DNA from: Candidatus Bathyarchaeota archaeon BA2
GTDB lineage: Archaea; Thermoproteota; Bathyarchaeia; Bathyarchaeales; Bathyarchaeaceae
Assembly (NCBI GenBank): GCA_001399795.1
Contig: LIHK01000054.1
Location: 375 to 52,931, forward strand
DNA length: 52,557 nt
Reading direction: 5' to 3'
Below, piece by piece: positions 20,482 to 30,900 of the stretch (position 1 is the stretch's first letter; each line of letters opens with the position of its first letter). A program made the translations under genes and the position numbers. The notes below the pieces were generated by a model that was given only the letters and a program-made list of their open reading frames with translations, made no database searches and was not told the origin of the DNA.

Positions 20482-21359
20482 TGGAGAATGTTCTTCTTCC
20501 AAAATTGGCGAAGATTGTGAAAAGTGAAAAGATGACGGCGATAGAAAGATTTCTCCAAGTGGAAGTACTGGATAAAAAGTTCGCAGAAGTGTTTGATTAC
20601 CAGCCGGGACAGTTCATAGAAGTCAGCATTATGGGTGTGGGAGAAGCCCCAATTTCTACATGCTCCATACGAACCAAAAAGGGCGTCATAGATTTATGCG
20701 TCAGAAACGTGGGGCGAGTCACCAACGCAATTCACCACCTGAACATAGGATCATTAATTGGAATAAGAGGACCCTACGGAAACGGATTTCCAATGGAGGA
20801 AATGGAGGGAAGCAATCTACTGCTGGTAGCTGGAGGCTTAGGAGTCGCGCCCCTCCGATCTGTTCTTCAATACGCTCTAAAAAACAGAGCGAAATACAAG
20901 GACATAACCGTCTTCTACGGTATCAGAACTTATGACACCATGTTGTTCAGAGACGAATTCTATAATCTTCTCGCGGAAGGCGACAAGTTAGGTTGCAAAT
21001 TTTACCTATCTTATGAAGACTCGAAAGATAAACAATGTATTTCATTAGAAGCAGAGCATAGTGAAAGATGCATGTGCGGGGTCGTAACCAAGTTGTTTGA
21101 AAGAATAAAATTGTCTCCCGAAGATACGTATGCCATAATCTGCGGTCCCCCCATAATGTACCGATTTGTCGTGCAAGAACTTACAAAGAAGCAAGTTCCC
21201 CCAGAGAAAATATACATGACCCTTGAAAGAAGAATGAAGTGCGGAATAGGAAAATGCGGCCACTGCATAATCGGCGACGGAACATCCATAAAGTACGTCT
21301 GCAAAGACGGACCAGTGTTTACCTACTGGGACGCCCTTCATACGAAAGGCATGATCTAG
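20478..21359 (+). CDS. hydG: Sulfhydrogenase gamma-like FAD/NAD(P)-binding subunit
   Basis: PGQFIEVSIMGVGEAPISTCS; LVAGGLGVAPLRSVLQ; CGIGKCGHCIIG 2Fe-2S motif. Confidence 0.9.
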   Translation: MMENVLLPKLAKIVKSEKMTAIERFLQVEVLDKKFAEVFDYQPGQFIEVSIMGVGEAPISTCSIRTKKGVIDLCVRNVGRVTNAIHHLNIGSLIGIRGPYGNGFPMEEMEGSNLLLVAGGLGVAPLRSVLQYALKNRAKYKDITVFYGIRTYDTMLFRDEFYNLLAEGDKLGCKFYLSYEDSKDKQCISLEAEHSERCMCGVVTKLFERIKLSPEDTYAIICGPPIMYRFVVQELTKKQVPPEKIYMTLERRMKCGIGKCGHCIIGDGTSIKYVCKDGPVFTYWDALHTKGMI

Positions 21360-21371
21360 GAGGCACATAAC

Positions 21372-22172
21372 ATAGCAAAACCAAAAATCGGTATTTACGG
21401 TCTAACTGGCTGCGCTGGCGACCAGTTGATGATTTTGAACCTTGAAGATGAATTGCTGGATCTACTGAGTAATTTGGACGTAAAATCTTTCATCATGGCA
21501 AGTAGTGCTCATGAGGAAACCGACTTGGATGTAGCATTTGTTGAGGGTTCTGTCAGTACCGAAGAAGGTTTGGAACGTCTGAAGGACATAAGAAAGAGAA
21601 GCAAGATACTAATCGCCATAGGAGACTGCGCGGTATGGGGATGCGTTCAAGCCATGAGAAACCAAGAGATGAGTATGAAAGAAAGGATGAGGAAAGTATA
21701 CGATAAAGAAGAAAACTTTTATGATGTGCTTGAGCCAAAAGGCCTTTCAGCCTATGTAGATGTCGATCTGGAGATACCAGGTTGCCCCATTGACAAAATT
21801 GAGTTTCTTAATGCTGTTCTTTCGCTACTGCACGGTGACTTACCAGAAGTAAAAGATTATCCAGTGTGCGTTGAATGTAAGCTCAACGAGTACCAATGTC
21901 TACTTGTAGAAAAGGGGATGCCCTGTCTAGGACCAATAATAGTTGCAGGTTGCAACGCATTATGCCCAGGATTAGGAGTAGACTGTATTGGGTGTAGAGG
22001 GCCTATCAGGGATGAAACAAATGCCGCAGAGGAGTTAAATGTTCTAAAAGAGAAGGGCTACGACGAAAAATACATTAAGAACAGACTGAAGTTTTTCGGA
22101 GCAAACTTTGGTGAAATAGCCAAATTATCCAAAATGCTAGAGAAAAAACAACCGGGAAAAGGAGGTAAGTGA
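21372..22172 (+). CDS. hydD: Sulfhydrogenase delta-like [NiFe] hydrogenase small subunit; probable ATA start upstream of the called ATG at 21426
   Basis: (M)AKPKIGIYGLTGCAGDQLMILNLEDELL includes the N-terminal cluster Cys and is preceded by AGGAGG at 21358-21363; IGDCAVWGC, CPGLGVDCIGCRGP. Confidence 0.85.
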   Translation: MAKPKIGIYGLTGCAGDQLMILNLEDELLDLLSNLDVKSFIMASSAHEETDLDVAFVEGSVSTEEGLERLKDIRKRSKILIAIGDCAVWGCVQAMRNQEMSMKERMRKVYDKEENFYDVLEPKGLSAYVDVDLEIPGCPIDKIEFLNAVLSLLHGDLPEVKDYPVCVECKLNEYQCLLVEKGMPCLGPIIVAGCNALCPGLGVDCIGCRGPIRDETNAAEELNVLKEKGYDEKYIKNRLKFFGANFGEIAKLSKMLEKKQPGKGGK

Positions 22173-22175
22173 AAA

Positions 22176-23465
22176 ATGAGTAGAGAAATAGTAGTAGAAC
22201 ATCTGGCCAGAGTTGAAGGCCACGGAAGAATAGAGGTCACGGTTGAAGGTGAAAAAGTAAAAGATGTCAAGATGGGAATTCTTGAAGGCCCAAGATTCTT
22301 TGAGGCATTCATTGAAGGCGTAAAGTACGACAAGGTTCCAGATGTAATGAGAAGAATCTGCGCAATATGCACCGCCGCCCATAGCCTTGCTTCCATTCGC
22401 GCTATTGAGAAGGCTTTCAAAGTCGAAGTTACCCCCCAGACAAAGTTGCTGAGGGACCTCCTCATACATGGAGAGATGATTGAAAGCCACGCATTACATG
22501 TGTTCATGCTCGCGCTTCCAGATTACTTAGGATATCCAGATGCAATAAGCATGGTTGACAAGTATGCCAAGGAAGTGAAGGCGGCGCTCCAACTAAAAAA
22601 AGCGGGAAACATGGTCCACATCCTTTTAAGTGGAAGAGAAGTCCACGGCATGAATGAACGCGTAGGAGGAATTTCAACCATACCCGAAGAGCAAGACCTG
22701 CTCGCAATCAGGAAAGCCATGGAAGGCTCCAAAGCAACAGCTGAACTTGCGGTAAAACTGTTCACAACCATAGATGTCCCTGATTTTGCACAATCCGAAA
22801 ATGCTCTCATGGCGTTGGATCCGGGAAAGAAATTTGGATATATCGGCGATTACGTGCTGATTTCCAATGGAGAAAGGAGAAGAGTTGAAGAGTACAGAGA
22901 ACTGACAAATGAAAAAGTGGTGAAGCACGCCCACGCAAAGCACTCTTCCTACAAGGATTCTCCCTTCATGGTTGGAGCCCTTCCCAGAATTTGTCTTTGC
23001 AAAGACAAACTCTACGGAACAGCTAAGGAGCTGTTTAAAGAGTATGAAGACAAACTGGATCACAGAAATTCTCTAAACAATAACCTAGCCCAAGCAATAG
23101 AGCTCGTCCACAGCGTAGACAGATGCATCGAAGACATAGACGAGCTTTTGAGCAACGGCCTCGAAAAAGAGGGGCTGGTGGAAATTGAGCCAAGAGAAAG
23201 CTCCGCAGTCGGCGCCGTAGAGGCTCCGAGGGGAATTCTCTACCACAACTATTCCTTCGATGAGAACGGTTGCATAACTAAAGCCAACGTGATAACGCCC
23301 ACAGCTATGAACTGCGCCAACATAGAGAAGGACTGTAGAGTTGCTGTTGAAAGGCTGGTCGCTGAGGGAAAGAAGAATTTAGAAGAGCCCTTGGAGCTAA
23401 TTGCAAGGGCCTACGATCCTTGCATATCCTGCTCGGTGCACCTAGTTAAAGTAAAGTTTCTTTAG
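22176..23465 (+). CDS. hydA: [NiFe] hydrogenase large subunit, group 3b-like
   Basis: RICAICTAAHS (RxCxxC) and DPCISCSVH-LVKVKFL (DPCxxC plus short cleaved tail). Confidence 0.93.
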   Translation: MSREIVVEHLARVEGHGRIEVTVEGEKVKDVKMGILEGPRFFEAFIEGVKYDKVPDVMRRICAICTAAHSLASIRAIEKAFKVEVTPQTKLLRDLLIHGEMIESHALHVFMLALPDYLGYPDAISMVDKYAKEVKAALQLKKAGNMVHILLSGREVHGMNERVGGISTIPEEQDLLAIRKAMEGSKATAELAVKLFTTIDVPDFAQSENALMALDPGKKFGYIGDYVLISNGERRRVEEYRELTNEKVVKHAHAKHSSYKDSPFMVGALPRICLCKDKLYGTAKELFKEYEDKLDHRNSLNNNLAQAIELVHSVDRCIEDIDELLSNGLEKEGLVEIEPRESSAVGAVEAPRGILYHNYSFDENGCITKANVITPTAMNCANIEKDCRVAVERLVAEGKKNLEEPLELIARAYDPCISCSVHLVKVKFL

Positions 23466-23673
23466 AAGGGCTTCAGACAGACCGTAAACACGAGGTTAGC
23501 GGTAGTCTACATTGCCTTCATAATTTATGATTAGCGAAGCACATCCATGGTTATGCAGAAAGGAAACAATCTGTTATGTGTTAGCCAAAACGTATGTTAG
23601 GTAGCCTTCTTTCTCTCCAACGACTTTAACCTTACGAAACAACCTGAGGCTTTCAAGGCATATCGCGCGTGTG

Positions 23674-25128
23674 TCACCTTTTCAAGGTTTTCAGCAACTT
23701 TTTGTTGTGGCTGTATATTTTCACTTCGAGGGGCATTTGACCTATTGCGAAGTGGGTTGCGCAGGCCCAGCATGGGTCATAGGCTCTGAAGGCCATCTCC
23801 ACCATGTTCAATATTCCCTGGCTCACTTCTCCGCCGTGTATAAGGCCTTTGGCTGCGTCTCTTATGGACATGCATATGGCGGAAGAGTTGTTTGTTGTAG
23901 CCACTATTAGATTGACCTTTTTTATTAGGGCGTCTTCGTCAAGTTGATAGTGATGTATCAGGGTGCCCCTGGCCGCTTCGATTATTCCGACTCCTTCTCT
24001 GGGGTTGCCTACCTCATTCCGAAGGTCTTTACTTGTTATCTCCTCGTCTCTGCTTAGTTCTAAGCATCTTTCTGCCGCGTATAGTAGTTCTATGAGTCTG
24101 GCCCAATGAAATGCAAGAGTTGAGTGTACCGGCTTTCCGCCCAGTGTTTCATACATTCTCTCATATTCTTGCTGTGCTAGAGGAGTTGCCATACCCTCTG
24201 AAGCGTTTAACCTACCGAGCGGTCCAACCCTGTAAACGCCACTTGCTGGACCGTCAACTAAGCCTTTCCATCCAACCTTTTTGAGGTACGTCAATTTCGT
24301 GTATGTCCAGTCTTCCACGCGTTCCTCGATGACATCCAAGTATTCGGAGGGGCCAAATTTCACAAACTCTTTGCCTTGAGGGTCAACCACCCTTACTTTA
24401 CCATCATAGAAGTTGACTTTGTTGTTTTGGTCAACCGTGCCCATGTAATACGTTTTGAGAGTGTACGGGGCACTCAGGATTATGTCTACGTACTTCTTGT
24501 TCTTCAACACAACATCATCAAATATTTTTAAGCTGAACTTTGCGAATTCAACGCTAGACTCCGCCATCTCTTCAATTTCCTGCCTCTCCTCCTCTGTGAG
24601 TCCTTTGGATATGCCCCCAGGTAGTCCACAGTTGGGGTGAGTTGCTTTTCCGCCAAACATGGCGGTGATTTTTTGTCCGTAGGCTCTGTGCTTTATTACC
24701 TCTTTCGCTATGTCTAAACCAACTTTTCGGATTACTCCAAGAATGTTTCTTTCCGCTGGTGGGGCATCTGGTCCAACAACAAAGTCTGGTGCCCCTAGAA
24801 AGTAGAAGTGAAGAGTGTGATCATAGACATAATAGCCACTATACATGAGTTCCCTAAGCTTTTTAGCTGCCGGAGGAGGTTCAACGTTAAATGCGGCGTC
24901 TAACGCTTTTGTTGAGGCAAAATGGTGCGCAACTGGGCAAACACCGCAGATTCTGGGCGTAATTATCGGTAAATCCTCGGCCCTTCTACCCTCGCAGAAC
25001 CTCTCAAACCCTCTCAGCTCTGGAACTTGGAAGTAAGCGTTCTCTACGTTTCCATCCTCATTTAGGAATATGGATATTTTTCCATGGCCCTCTAGTCTAG
25101 TGATGGGGTCTATGGTTATTGTTTTCAT
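23674..25128 (-). CDS. mvhA: F420-non-reducing [NiFe] hydrogenase large subunit (group 3c)
   Basis: RICGVCPVAHHFAS; FRAYDPCWACATHF; operon with mvhG and hdr genes. Confidence 0.93.
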   Translation of the reverse strand: MKTITIDPITRLEGHGKISIFLNEDGNVENAYFQVPELRGFERFCEGRRAEDLPIITPRICGVCPVAHHFASTKALDAAFNVEPPPAAKKLRELMYSGYYVYDHTLHFYFLGAPDFVVGPDAPPAERNILGVIRKVGLDIAKEVIKHRAYGQKITAMFGGKATHPNCGLPGGISKGLTEEERQEIEEMAESSVEFAKFSLKIFDDVVLKNKKYVDIILSAPYTLKTYYMGTVDQNNKVNFYDGKVRVVDPQGKEFVKFGPSEYLDVIEERVEDWTYTKLTYLKKVGWKGLVDGPASGVYRVGPLGRLNASEGMATPLAQQEYERMYETLGGKPVHSTLAFHWARLIELLYAAERCLELSRDEEITSKDLRNEVGNPREGVGIIEAARGTLIHHYQLDEDALIKKVNLIVATTNNSSAICMSIRDAAKGLIHGGEVSQGILNMVEMAFRAYDPCWACATHFAIGQMPLEVKIYSHNKKLLKTLKR

Positions 25129-26111
25129 TCTTTTATGACCCTCCGTTTAAGAAGAGAAGCTGGCAACGAATACTTGTAAAAGGTTCCTAGGGGGTCTTTA
25201 ATCTGGGCAACCAGTTTTTCCGCGTCATACTCCGGCCCCCTTTCTCCACCAACTCCCAAAATTGATGAGAGGGCACTCATCATTGCTGCCCCCTGTTCCA
25301 CCTCATTTGGACATGGTCCTCCACATCCTGTGCATGGCATATTTGCGCTGACACACTGGGTCTCGCAGCCGCCACGAGTCGCAGGTCCCATACAGATTAT
25401 TCCTTGTTCCAGAAGGCATCTTTCTGGTTCTGGAGTAATCTCGTAGACTCTGTATATCTTGGAAATTTTCTTGTCTTCTTTTTTCCTAGGACATTCATCG
25501 CAGACAGACTTCACGGGAGCAAGCACAGAACCTTTCGGAGGCAACTCATTTTTAGCAATTGCCTCCACTGCCTTAGCTACTTGGGCGGATGGTGGAGGGC
25601 ATCCGGGCAGGTAGTAGTCTACATCCACGGTTTGATCGAGAGTTTTCACTGTGTCAAAGAATTCTGGCAGCTTCAACTCCCCTTCCGGAACCTTGAAAGA
25701 AGTCTTGGGGGTTCCGGAATTGGGGTTATTTGTAGAGGGGGACTGAAGGTATGCCCTTTCAAAGACCTCTTTTCTATTTGCAACGTTTGCGAGACCTGGA
25801 ACGCCGCCTAATTGGGCACATGAACCGAAGGCTAGTAGAACCTTAGATTTCTTTCTCAAGAGTTTGGCCATATATTCCTGTTCTTCGGTTCTAATGGCAC
25901 CGTTGAAGAAGCAGACATCTATGTATTTGTCGGGCATTGCCTCTACATCTTTATATTTGATGTCCATCGCCACTGGCCAAAAGACAATGTCAGCTATGGC
26001 AACGACATCGAGAATTTTCTCGTCTATATCCAAAACTGCGATTTCACAGCCTCCGCAGCTAGCAGCCCAGTAGAAGGCAAACTTCAGCTTTTCCTTTTCC
26101 ATAGAAATCAC
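25125..26111 (-). CDS. mvhG: F420-non-reducing hydrogenase small subunit
   Basis: YWAASCGGCEIAVLDI; FGSCAQLGGVPG; CMGPATRGGCETQCVSANMPCTGCGGP. Confidence 0.92.
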   Translation of the reverse strand: MISMEKEKLKFAFYWAASCGGCEIAVLDIDEKILDVVAIADIVFWPVAMDIKYKDVEAMPDKYIDVCFFNGAIRTEEQEYMAKLLRKKSKVLLAFGSCAQLGGVPGLANVANRKEVFERAYLQSPSTNNPNSGTPKTSFKVPEGELKLPEFFDTVKTLDQTVDVDYYLPGCPPPSAQVAKAVEAIAKNELPPKGSVLAPVKSVCDECPRKKEDKKISKIYRVYEITPEPERCLLEQGIICMGPATRGGCETQCVSANMPCTGCGGPCPNEVEQGAAMMSALSSILGVGGERGPEYDAEKLVAQIKDPLGTFYKYSLPASLLKRRVIKE

Positions 26112-26983
26112 AGGAGACTCACAAGTTCAGAGGCGTCGACCCTAAGGTCTTTAAAGGCTAATTCATCGGGGCTCATGCCCATAGCTAGCCCCAATAGCTG
26201 TGAATAGTGAAGCACGGGGATGCGGAATTTTTCATTGAAGGTTCTTTCTATTCTGGATTGGTTAAGGTCATACATCATGTGGCAGAACGGACACACGGTG
26301 ATCATCGCCTGTGCCCCTACCGCCCTAATGTGATCAAGTTTTTCTCTAGCCAACTGAAGTGGAATTTCAGCGTTTACACCGATTATTGGGGCGCCGCAGC
26401 ACTCCGTTTCATCCATGTAGTCCAAGCATTTTGCGCCAGTTACTTTGATTAGGGTTTTGAGAGCTGTGGGGTTTTCCGGGTCATCAAAGCCTACGACCTT
26501 TCCGGGACGAATGACGTGGCATCCGGTATGCTGCGCTACGCGGAGCTGAGTGAGCGGCTTTTGAACGTTATCCTTTATCTTTTCAAAGCCAACGTCTTTC
26601 GCGAGCACGTAGATAAGATGTTTAACAGTTATTGTCCCCTTGAATTCCATGCCTATTTCCTTTAAGTATCCATTAACCCTCTCCCTGAGTTTCCTATCTT
26701 CCTTGAGTTCTTTGTTTACGTGGTTTAGGGTACCGAAACATCCGTTGCATAATGCCACGATATTTAGGTTTTGTTGCTCTGCCAAACAGAGGTTTCGCGC
26801 CGCTAGGGTGAGCATCATGTCGTGGTTTACTGGATCCAGTGGTAATCCACAGCAATTAAACTCCGGCATTTCCACTACTTCTACTCCAAGTTTGTCGAGG
26901 ACTTTTCTTGTGGAAATCTCGTAACTGGAGATTCTGTACGGGATAACGCATCCCATAAAGAGTAAGTACTTTAGCTCCGGCAT
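26108..26983 (-). CDS. hdrB: Heterodisulfide reductase subunit B
   Basis: Two CCG motifs (NCCGLPLD...CNGC; ECCGAPI...CPFC). Confidence 0.93.
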   Translation of the reverse strand: MPELKYLLFMGCVIPYRISSYEISTRKVLDKLGVEVVEMPEFNCCGLPLDPVNHDMMLTLAARNLCLAEQQNLNIVALCNGCFGTLNHVNKELKEDRKLRERVNGYLKEIGMEFKGTITVKHLIYVLAKDVGFEKIKDNVQKPLTQLRVAQHTGCHVIRPGKVVGFDDPENPTALKTLIKVTGAKCLDYMDETECCGAPIIGVNAEIPLQLAREKLDHIRAVGAQAMITVCPFCHMMYDLNQSRIERTFNEKFRIPVLHYSQLLGLAMGMSPDELAFKDLRVDASELVSLL

Positions 26984-27535
26984 TTAGGTTCCCACCTTTT
27001 CAAGTATCTTGGAAAGACCTGTGATGTCGAAAAGTTTTGCAACGTTTTCCAGGTTAGCTTTTGGGAGGAGGGGCAGCCCTTCCTCTGCCCTCTTTTTGAG
27101 GCGCAGTTCCGGAATCATGTATGCGTAGCCTGTTTTTAGAATGTTAGAAGCCAACTCTTTAAAGACGACAGGCATATCCCTTTCTCTCACAGATAGGTTT
27201 CGAAGAGCCCGTATAATGTCGGCGATTCCCACGTCTTGCGGACAATGGTCGATGCATGTAAAGCAGGTAGAACAGAGCCAGATGACGTCGCTTGAAAGAA
27301 GTCTGTCTTTCAGACCTAGTTGCGTCATTCGGATGAGTTTTCTGGGTCTGTAGAAGTCGCTGAATCGCGCGATGGGGCAGTCAGCTGTGCAGGTGCCGCA
27401 TTGGAAGCACAGCATGACCTTTTCTGCGCCGGGAATTTTGCTGATCTCGTATTTGAATCTGGGATCTACATCGGTGATTTTGAGCACCATTCTTTGTTCA
27501 GTTTCCTTAGCTTCTCCTTTTTCAGTCTCAGCCAT
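26984..27535 (-). CDS. hdrC: Heterodisulfide reductase subunit C
   Basis: CFQCGTCTADCP and CSTCFTCIDHCP 4Fe-4S motifs, adjacent to hdrB. Confidence 0.92.
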   Translation of the reverse strand: MAETEKGEAKETEQRMVLKITDVDPRFKYEISKIPGAEKVMLCFQCGTCTADCPIARFSDFYRPRKLIRMTQLGLKDRLLSSDVIWLCSTCFTCIDHCPQDVGIADIIRALRNLSVRERDMPVVFKELASNILKTGYAYMIPELRLKKRAEEGLPLLPKANLENVAKLFDITGLSKILEKVGT

Positions 27536-27965
27536 AGATTAAACCCTCCACTTGCACCTTCAATGGGCTTGGTCCAAGTTTCTTTATTTCCTCCGTCATA
27601 TCCTTAATAACTGTTGCGAATTTATCTCCTTCCGACGCAGAGACCCATTCTATCCTAAGCCTTTCGGGCTCGATACCAAACTGGAGTAAAAGCTTCTTCA
27701 ACATCATGATCCTTCGATGTGCTTTGAAATTGCCTGAGATGTAGTGGCAGTCGGATGGGAGGTGGCATCCAGCGACCAGAACCCCGTCTGCTCCGCTTCT
27801 AAATGCTTCGAGGATGAAAACTGGGTCCACCCTTCCACTGCACATCACCCGCACGATCCTGATGTTTGGAGGATACTGAATCCGGCTTACGCCAGCTAGG
27901 TCCGCCCCTGCATACGCGCACCAGTTGCACAGGAAACCAACGATTTTTGGCTCAAACTCAGTCAT
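27528..27965 (-). CDS. mvhD: MvhD-type hydrogenase iron-sulfur (2Fe-2S) subunit
   Basis: FLCNWCAYAGADLAGVSR, MCSGRVDP, GCHLPSDCHY. Confidence 0.93.
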   Translation of the reverse strand: MTEFEPKIVGFLCNWCAYAGADLAGVSRIQYPPNIRIVRVMCSGRVDPVFILEAFRSGADGVLVAGCHLPSDCHYISGNFKAHRRIMMLKKLLLQFGIEPERLRIEWVSASEGDKFATVIKDMTEEIKKLGPSPLKVQVEGLIYG

Positions 27966-30900
27966 GTTTCTTCTCCCTCAACGCTGCTCTGACTTGAGCA
28001 AGTATTTCATCATCTGTGAAATGAAGCATGCTTATAGCTCCTGTGGGACAGGAGGAACCGCAAACACCGCAACCTTTGCACAGAGCCTCAAGAACAGTTG
28101 ACACCAACTTTCCGTCTTTCCCTTCCATTTTGATGGCGCCGTACTCGCAAAGGGCTTCGCAGATTCTGCACCCGCTGCACAAGTCTTCGTTGACGCTCGC
28201 GATAGCCCCCTCCACTTCTAAAGCCTTTTTGGAGAGAATTGTGATTGCGCGAGCCGCGGCTCCACACGCTTGCGAAATACTTTCTTCAATTAGCTTCGGT
28301 GAATGCGCCAACCCGCATAGAAACACGCCTTCAGTCGCGAAATCAATAGGGCGAAGCTTCATGTGAGCCTCCAAGAAAAATCCGTCCTTGGTGAGGGGAA
28401 CCTTCAACATTTCTGATATTCTTTGGTTGTCAGGATTTGGAATTGTAGCTGCGCTCAGCACCAAGAGATCTGGCTCGATTGGGAGCCATGTTTTTAAAAC
28501 GGGCTCCATTGCCAAAACTTTGAGGGGCCCATTTTCTCTTGAAACCCTAGGTTTGTTTTCATCGTCATATCGTATGAACAAAATCCCTCTACTCGCAGCC
28601 TCACGGTAATAGTCCTCATTTAACCCGTATGTTCTTACATCCTTATAAAAAACGTAAACATCTGTTTCCGAGCTTAATTCCTTAATTTTCAATGCGTTTT
28701 TAACAGCTTGTACGCAGCATATTCGTGAACAGTTGGGACGTTCCTCATTTCTTGATCCGACGCATTGTATCATCGCCACCGTCTTCGCGTTGAACTCGCC
28801 CTTAGCCAGTCTTTCCTCCAGTTCACGCTGCGTCAACACTCTTTCATCTTCCTTATACAGATATTCAGTTGGCTTATATTCAATGGCTCCAGTTGCCACT
28901 ATTACGATACCGTGGTCGATCTCCTTTTTTTCACCGTTGTGGTTCAGTGTAGTTTTGAAGTTTCCGACGTATCCCTCTATGTTGGCAATTTCCGCGCCTA
29001 GATAAACATGAATCTTCTCGTTTTCAGAAACTTCTTTAACAATCGAGCTTAGCCGCTCCTGTGGGTCTTCACTTCCCAGCACATAATGGATGTGGCGCAG
29101 GTTCCCTCCAAGCTCCTTCTCCTTTTCCACCAAGTGAACATCAAAGCCTTGTTTCGCCAGTTCCAACGCAGCAGTCATGCCGGATAAGCCACCGCCTATG
29201 ACTAAGCCCACGGGAACAACATTAATCATGGGCTTTTTCAGGGGTTTCAACAAGCGAGCCTTGGCCACAATCGACCTTACCAAGTCTTTAGCCTTCTCTG
29301 TTGCTTTCTCGTGCTCGTGCATGTGCACCCACGAGCATTGGTCCCGGATGTTGGACATCTCGAAGAGGTAGATGTTGAGCCCGGCCTCTCGTATGGTCTC
29401 TCTGAAGAGGGGCTCGTGGGTTCTCGGGGTGCACGAAGCCACGACTACACGGTTTAGGTTGTGCTCCTTGATCTTCTCCCGTATCCTCTTCTGCGTGTCT
29501 TGCGAGCACGTGTAGAGGTTTTCCTCTGCGTACACGACGTTTGGCAGAGTCTTAACGTACTCCACGATCTCTGGCACGTTCACTACTCCGCCGATGTTGA
29601 TGCCGCAGTGACAGATGAACGCTCCGATGCGGGGTTCTTCACCGGACACGTCTATCTCTGACGGAAGCTCCTTTATGACCGTGAGTTTACCCCTCTCCGT
29701 GGCGATGATGCTAGCAGCCTTCGCCGCGGCTCCGCTCGCTTGAGCCACGCTTTCCGGTATGTCCTTGGGGGCGGCAAATGTGCCGCAGACGTAGATTCCT
29801 GGTCTGGAGGTTTCTAGGGGTGAGAAAGTTTCGGTAGAGCAGAAGTTATACTTGTTGAGTTTGATGCCGAATGCTTTGGCGAGTCCCTCGACCCCCTTGG
29901 GCGGTCTCATACCCACCGACAGAACTACGAGGTCGAATTCTTCGTCTTTCGGCTCCTCCTCCACCACATGTCTCACGATAAGATTTTGTGACTCCGGAAC
30001 CTCCTCCACGCGAGAAACCCTGGATCGGACAAACCTTACCCCGTACTCTTCCTCAGCCCGACTGTAATAAGCGTCAAACTCTTTCCCGAAGGCGCGCATG
30101 TCCATGAAGAAAATGGTGCATTGGAGGTCTGGATTGTGCTCCTTGGCTATGATTGACTCCTTGATGGCGTACATGCAGCAAGCGAAGGAGCAGTAGTTGT
30201 TTCCGAGCTTGGCGTCTCGTGAACCAACGCATTGGATAAAGGCTACTCTTCGTGGGACTTCGCCGTCAGAAGGTCTTAAAACCATTCCGCCGTAGGGTCC
30301 TGAGGCGCTTAGAATGCGCTCAAACTCGATGCTGGAGATCACGTTTGGATATCGGCCGTAACCGTACTCGCTCTTGAGGCTGGGGTCAAACTCCTCGAAA
30401 CCCGGCGCTAGGACGATTGATCCAACGTTTAGTACGATTTCTTTCTCCTCTTCATCGTATTCGATTGCGCCTGCCTTACAAACCTCTTGGCATGTTCCGC
30501 ACCCAATACATTTGTCTCTGTCGATAGCGAAGACCAAGGGAACCGCTTGTGGATACTTGACGTAAATTGCGCATCTTTCACTTAGACCCTGATTGAATTC
30601 GTCTATTGCCTCAACAGGGCACTTCTGAGCGCATACGCCACAACCAGTGCACTTCTCTTCATTGACACGCCTAGGCCTCCTTATCAGTTTAACTTTGAAG
30701 TTTCCCTCTTCACCCTCGACGCTCCTTATCTCCCCACCCATCACCAGCTCAATGTTAGGATGCCTTCCAGCGGTAACAAGTTTGGGCGCGAGAATACACA
30801 TTGCACAGTCGTTGGTTGGGAATGTTTTGTCCAGTTGGGTCATAGTGCCCCCTATGGTTGGCGATTCGTCCAGTAAGTAGACTTTAAATCCTGAGTCTGC

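Noticed and set aside
28028-30880. Many antisense ORFs opposite hdrA, mvh and hyp genes in the ORF track
   Set aside because: Shadow ORFs from codon bias of the strongly supported sense genes; no family motifs.
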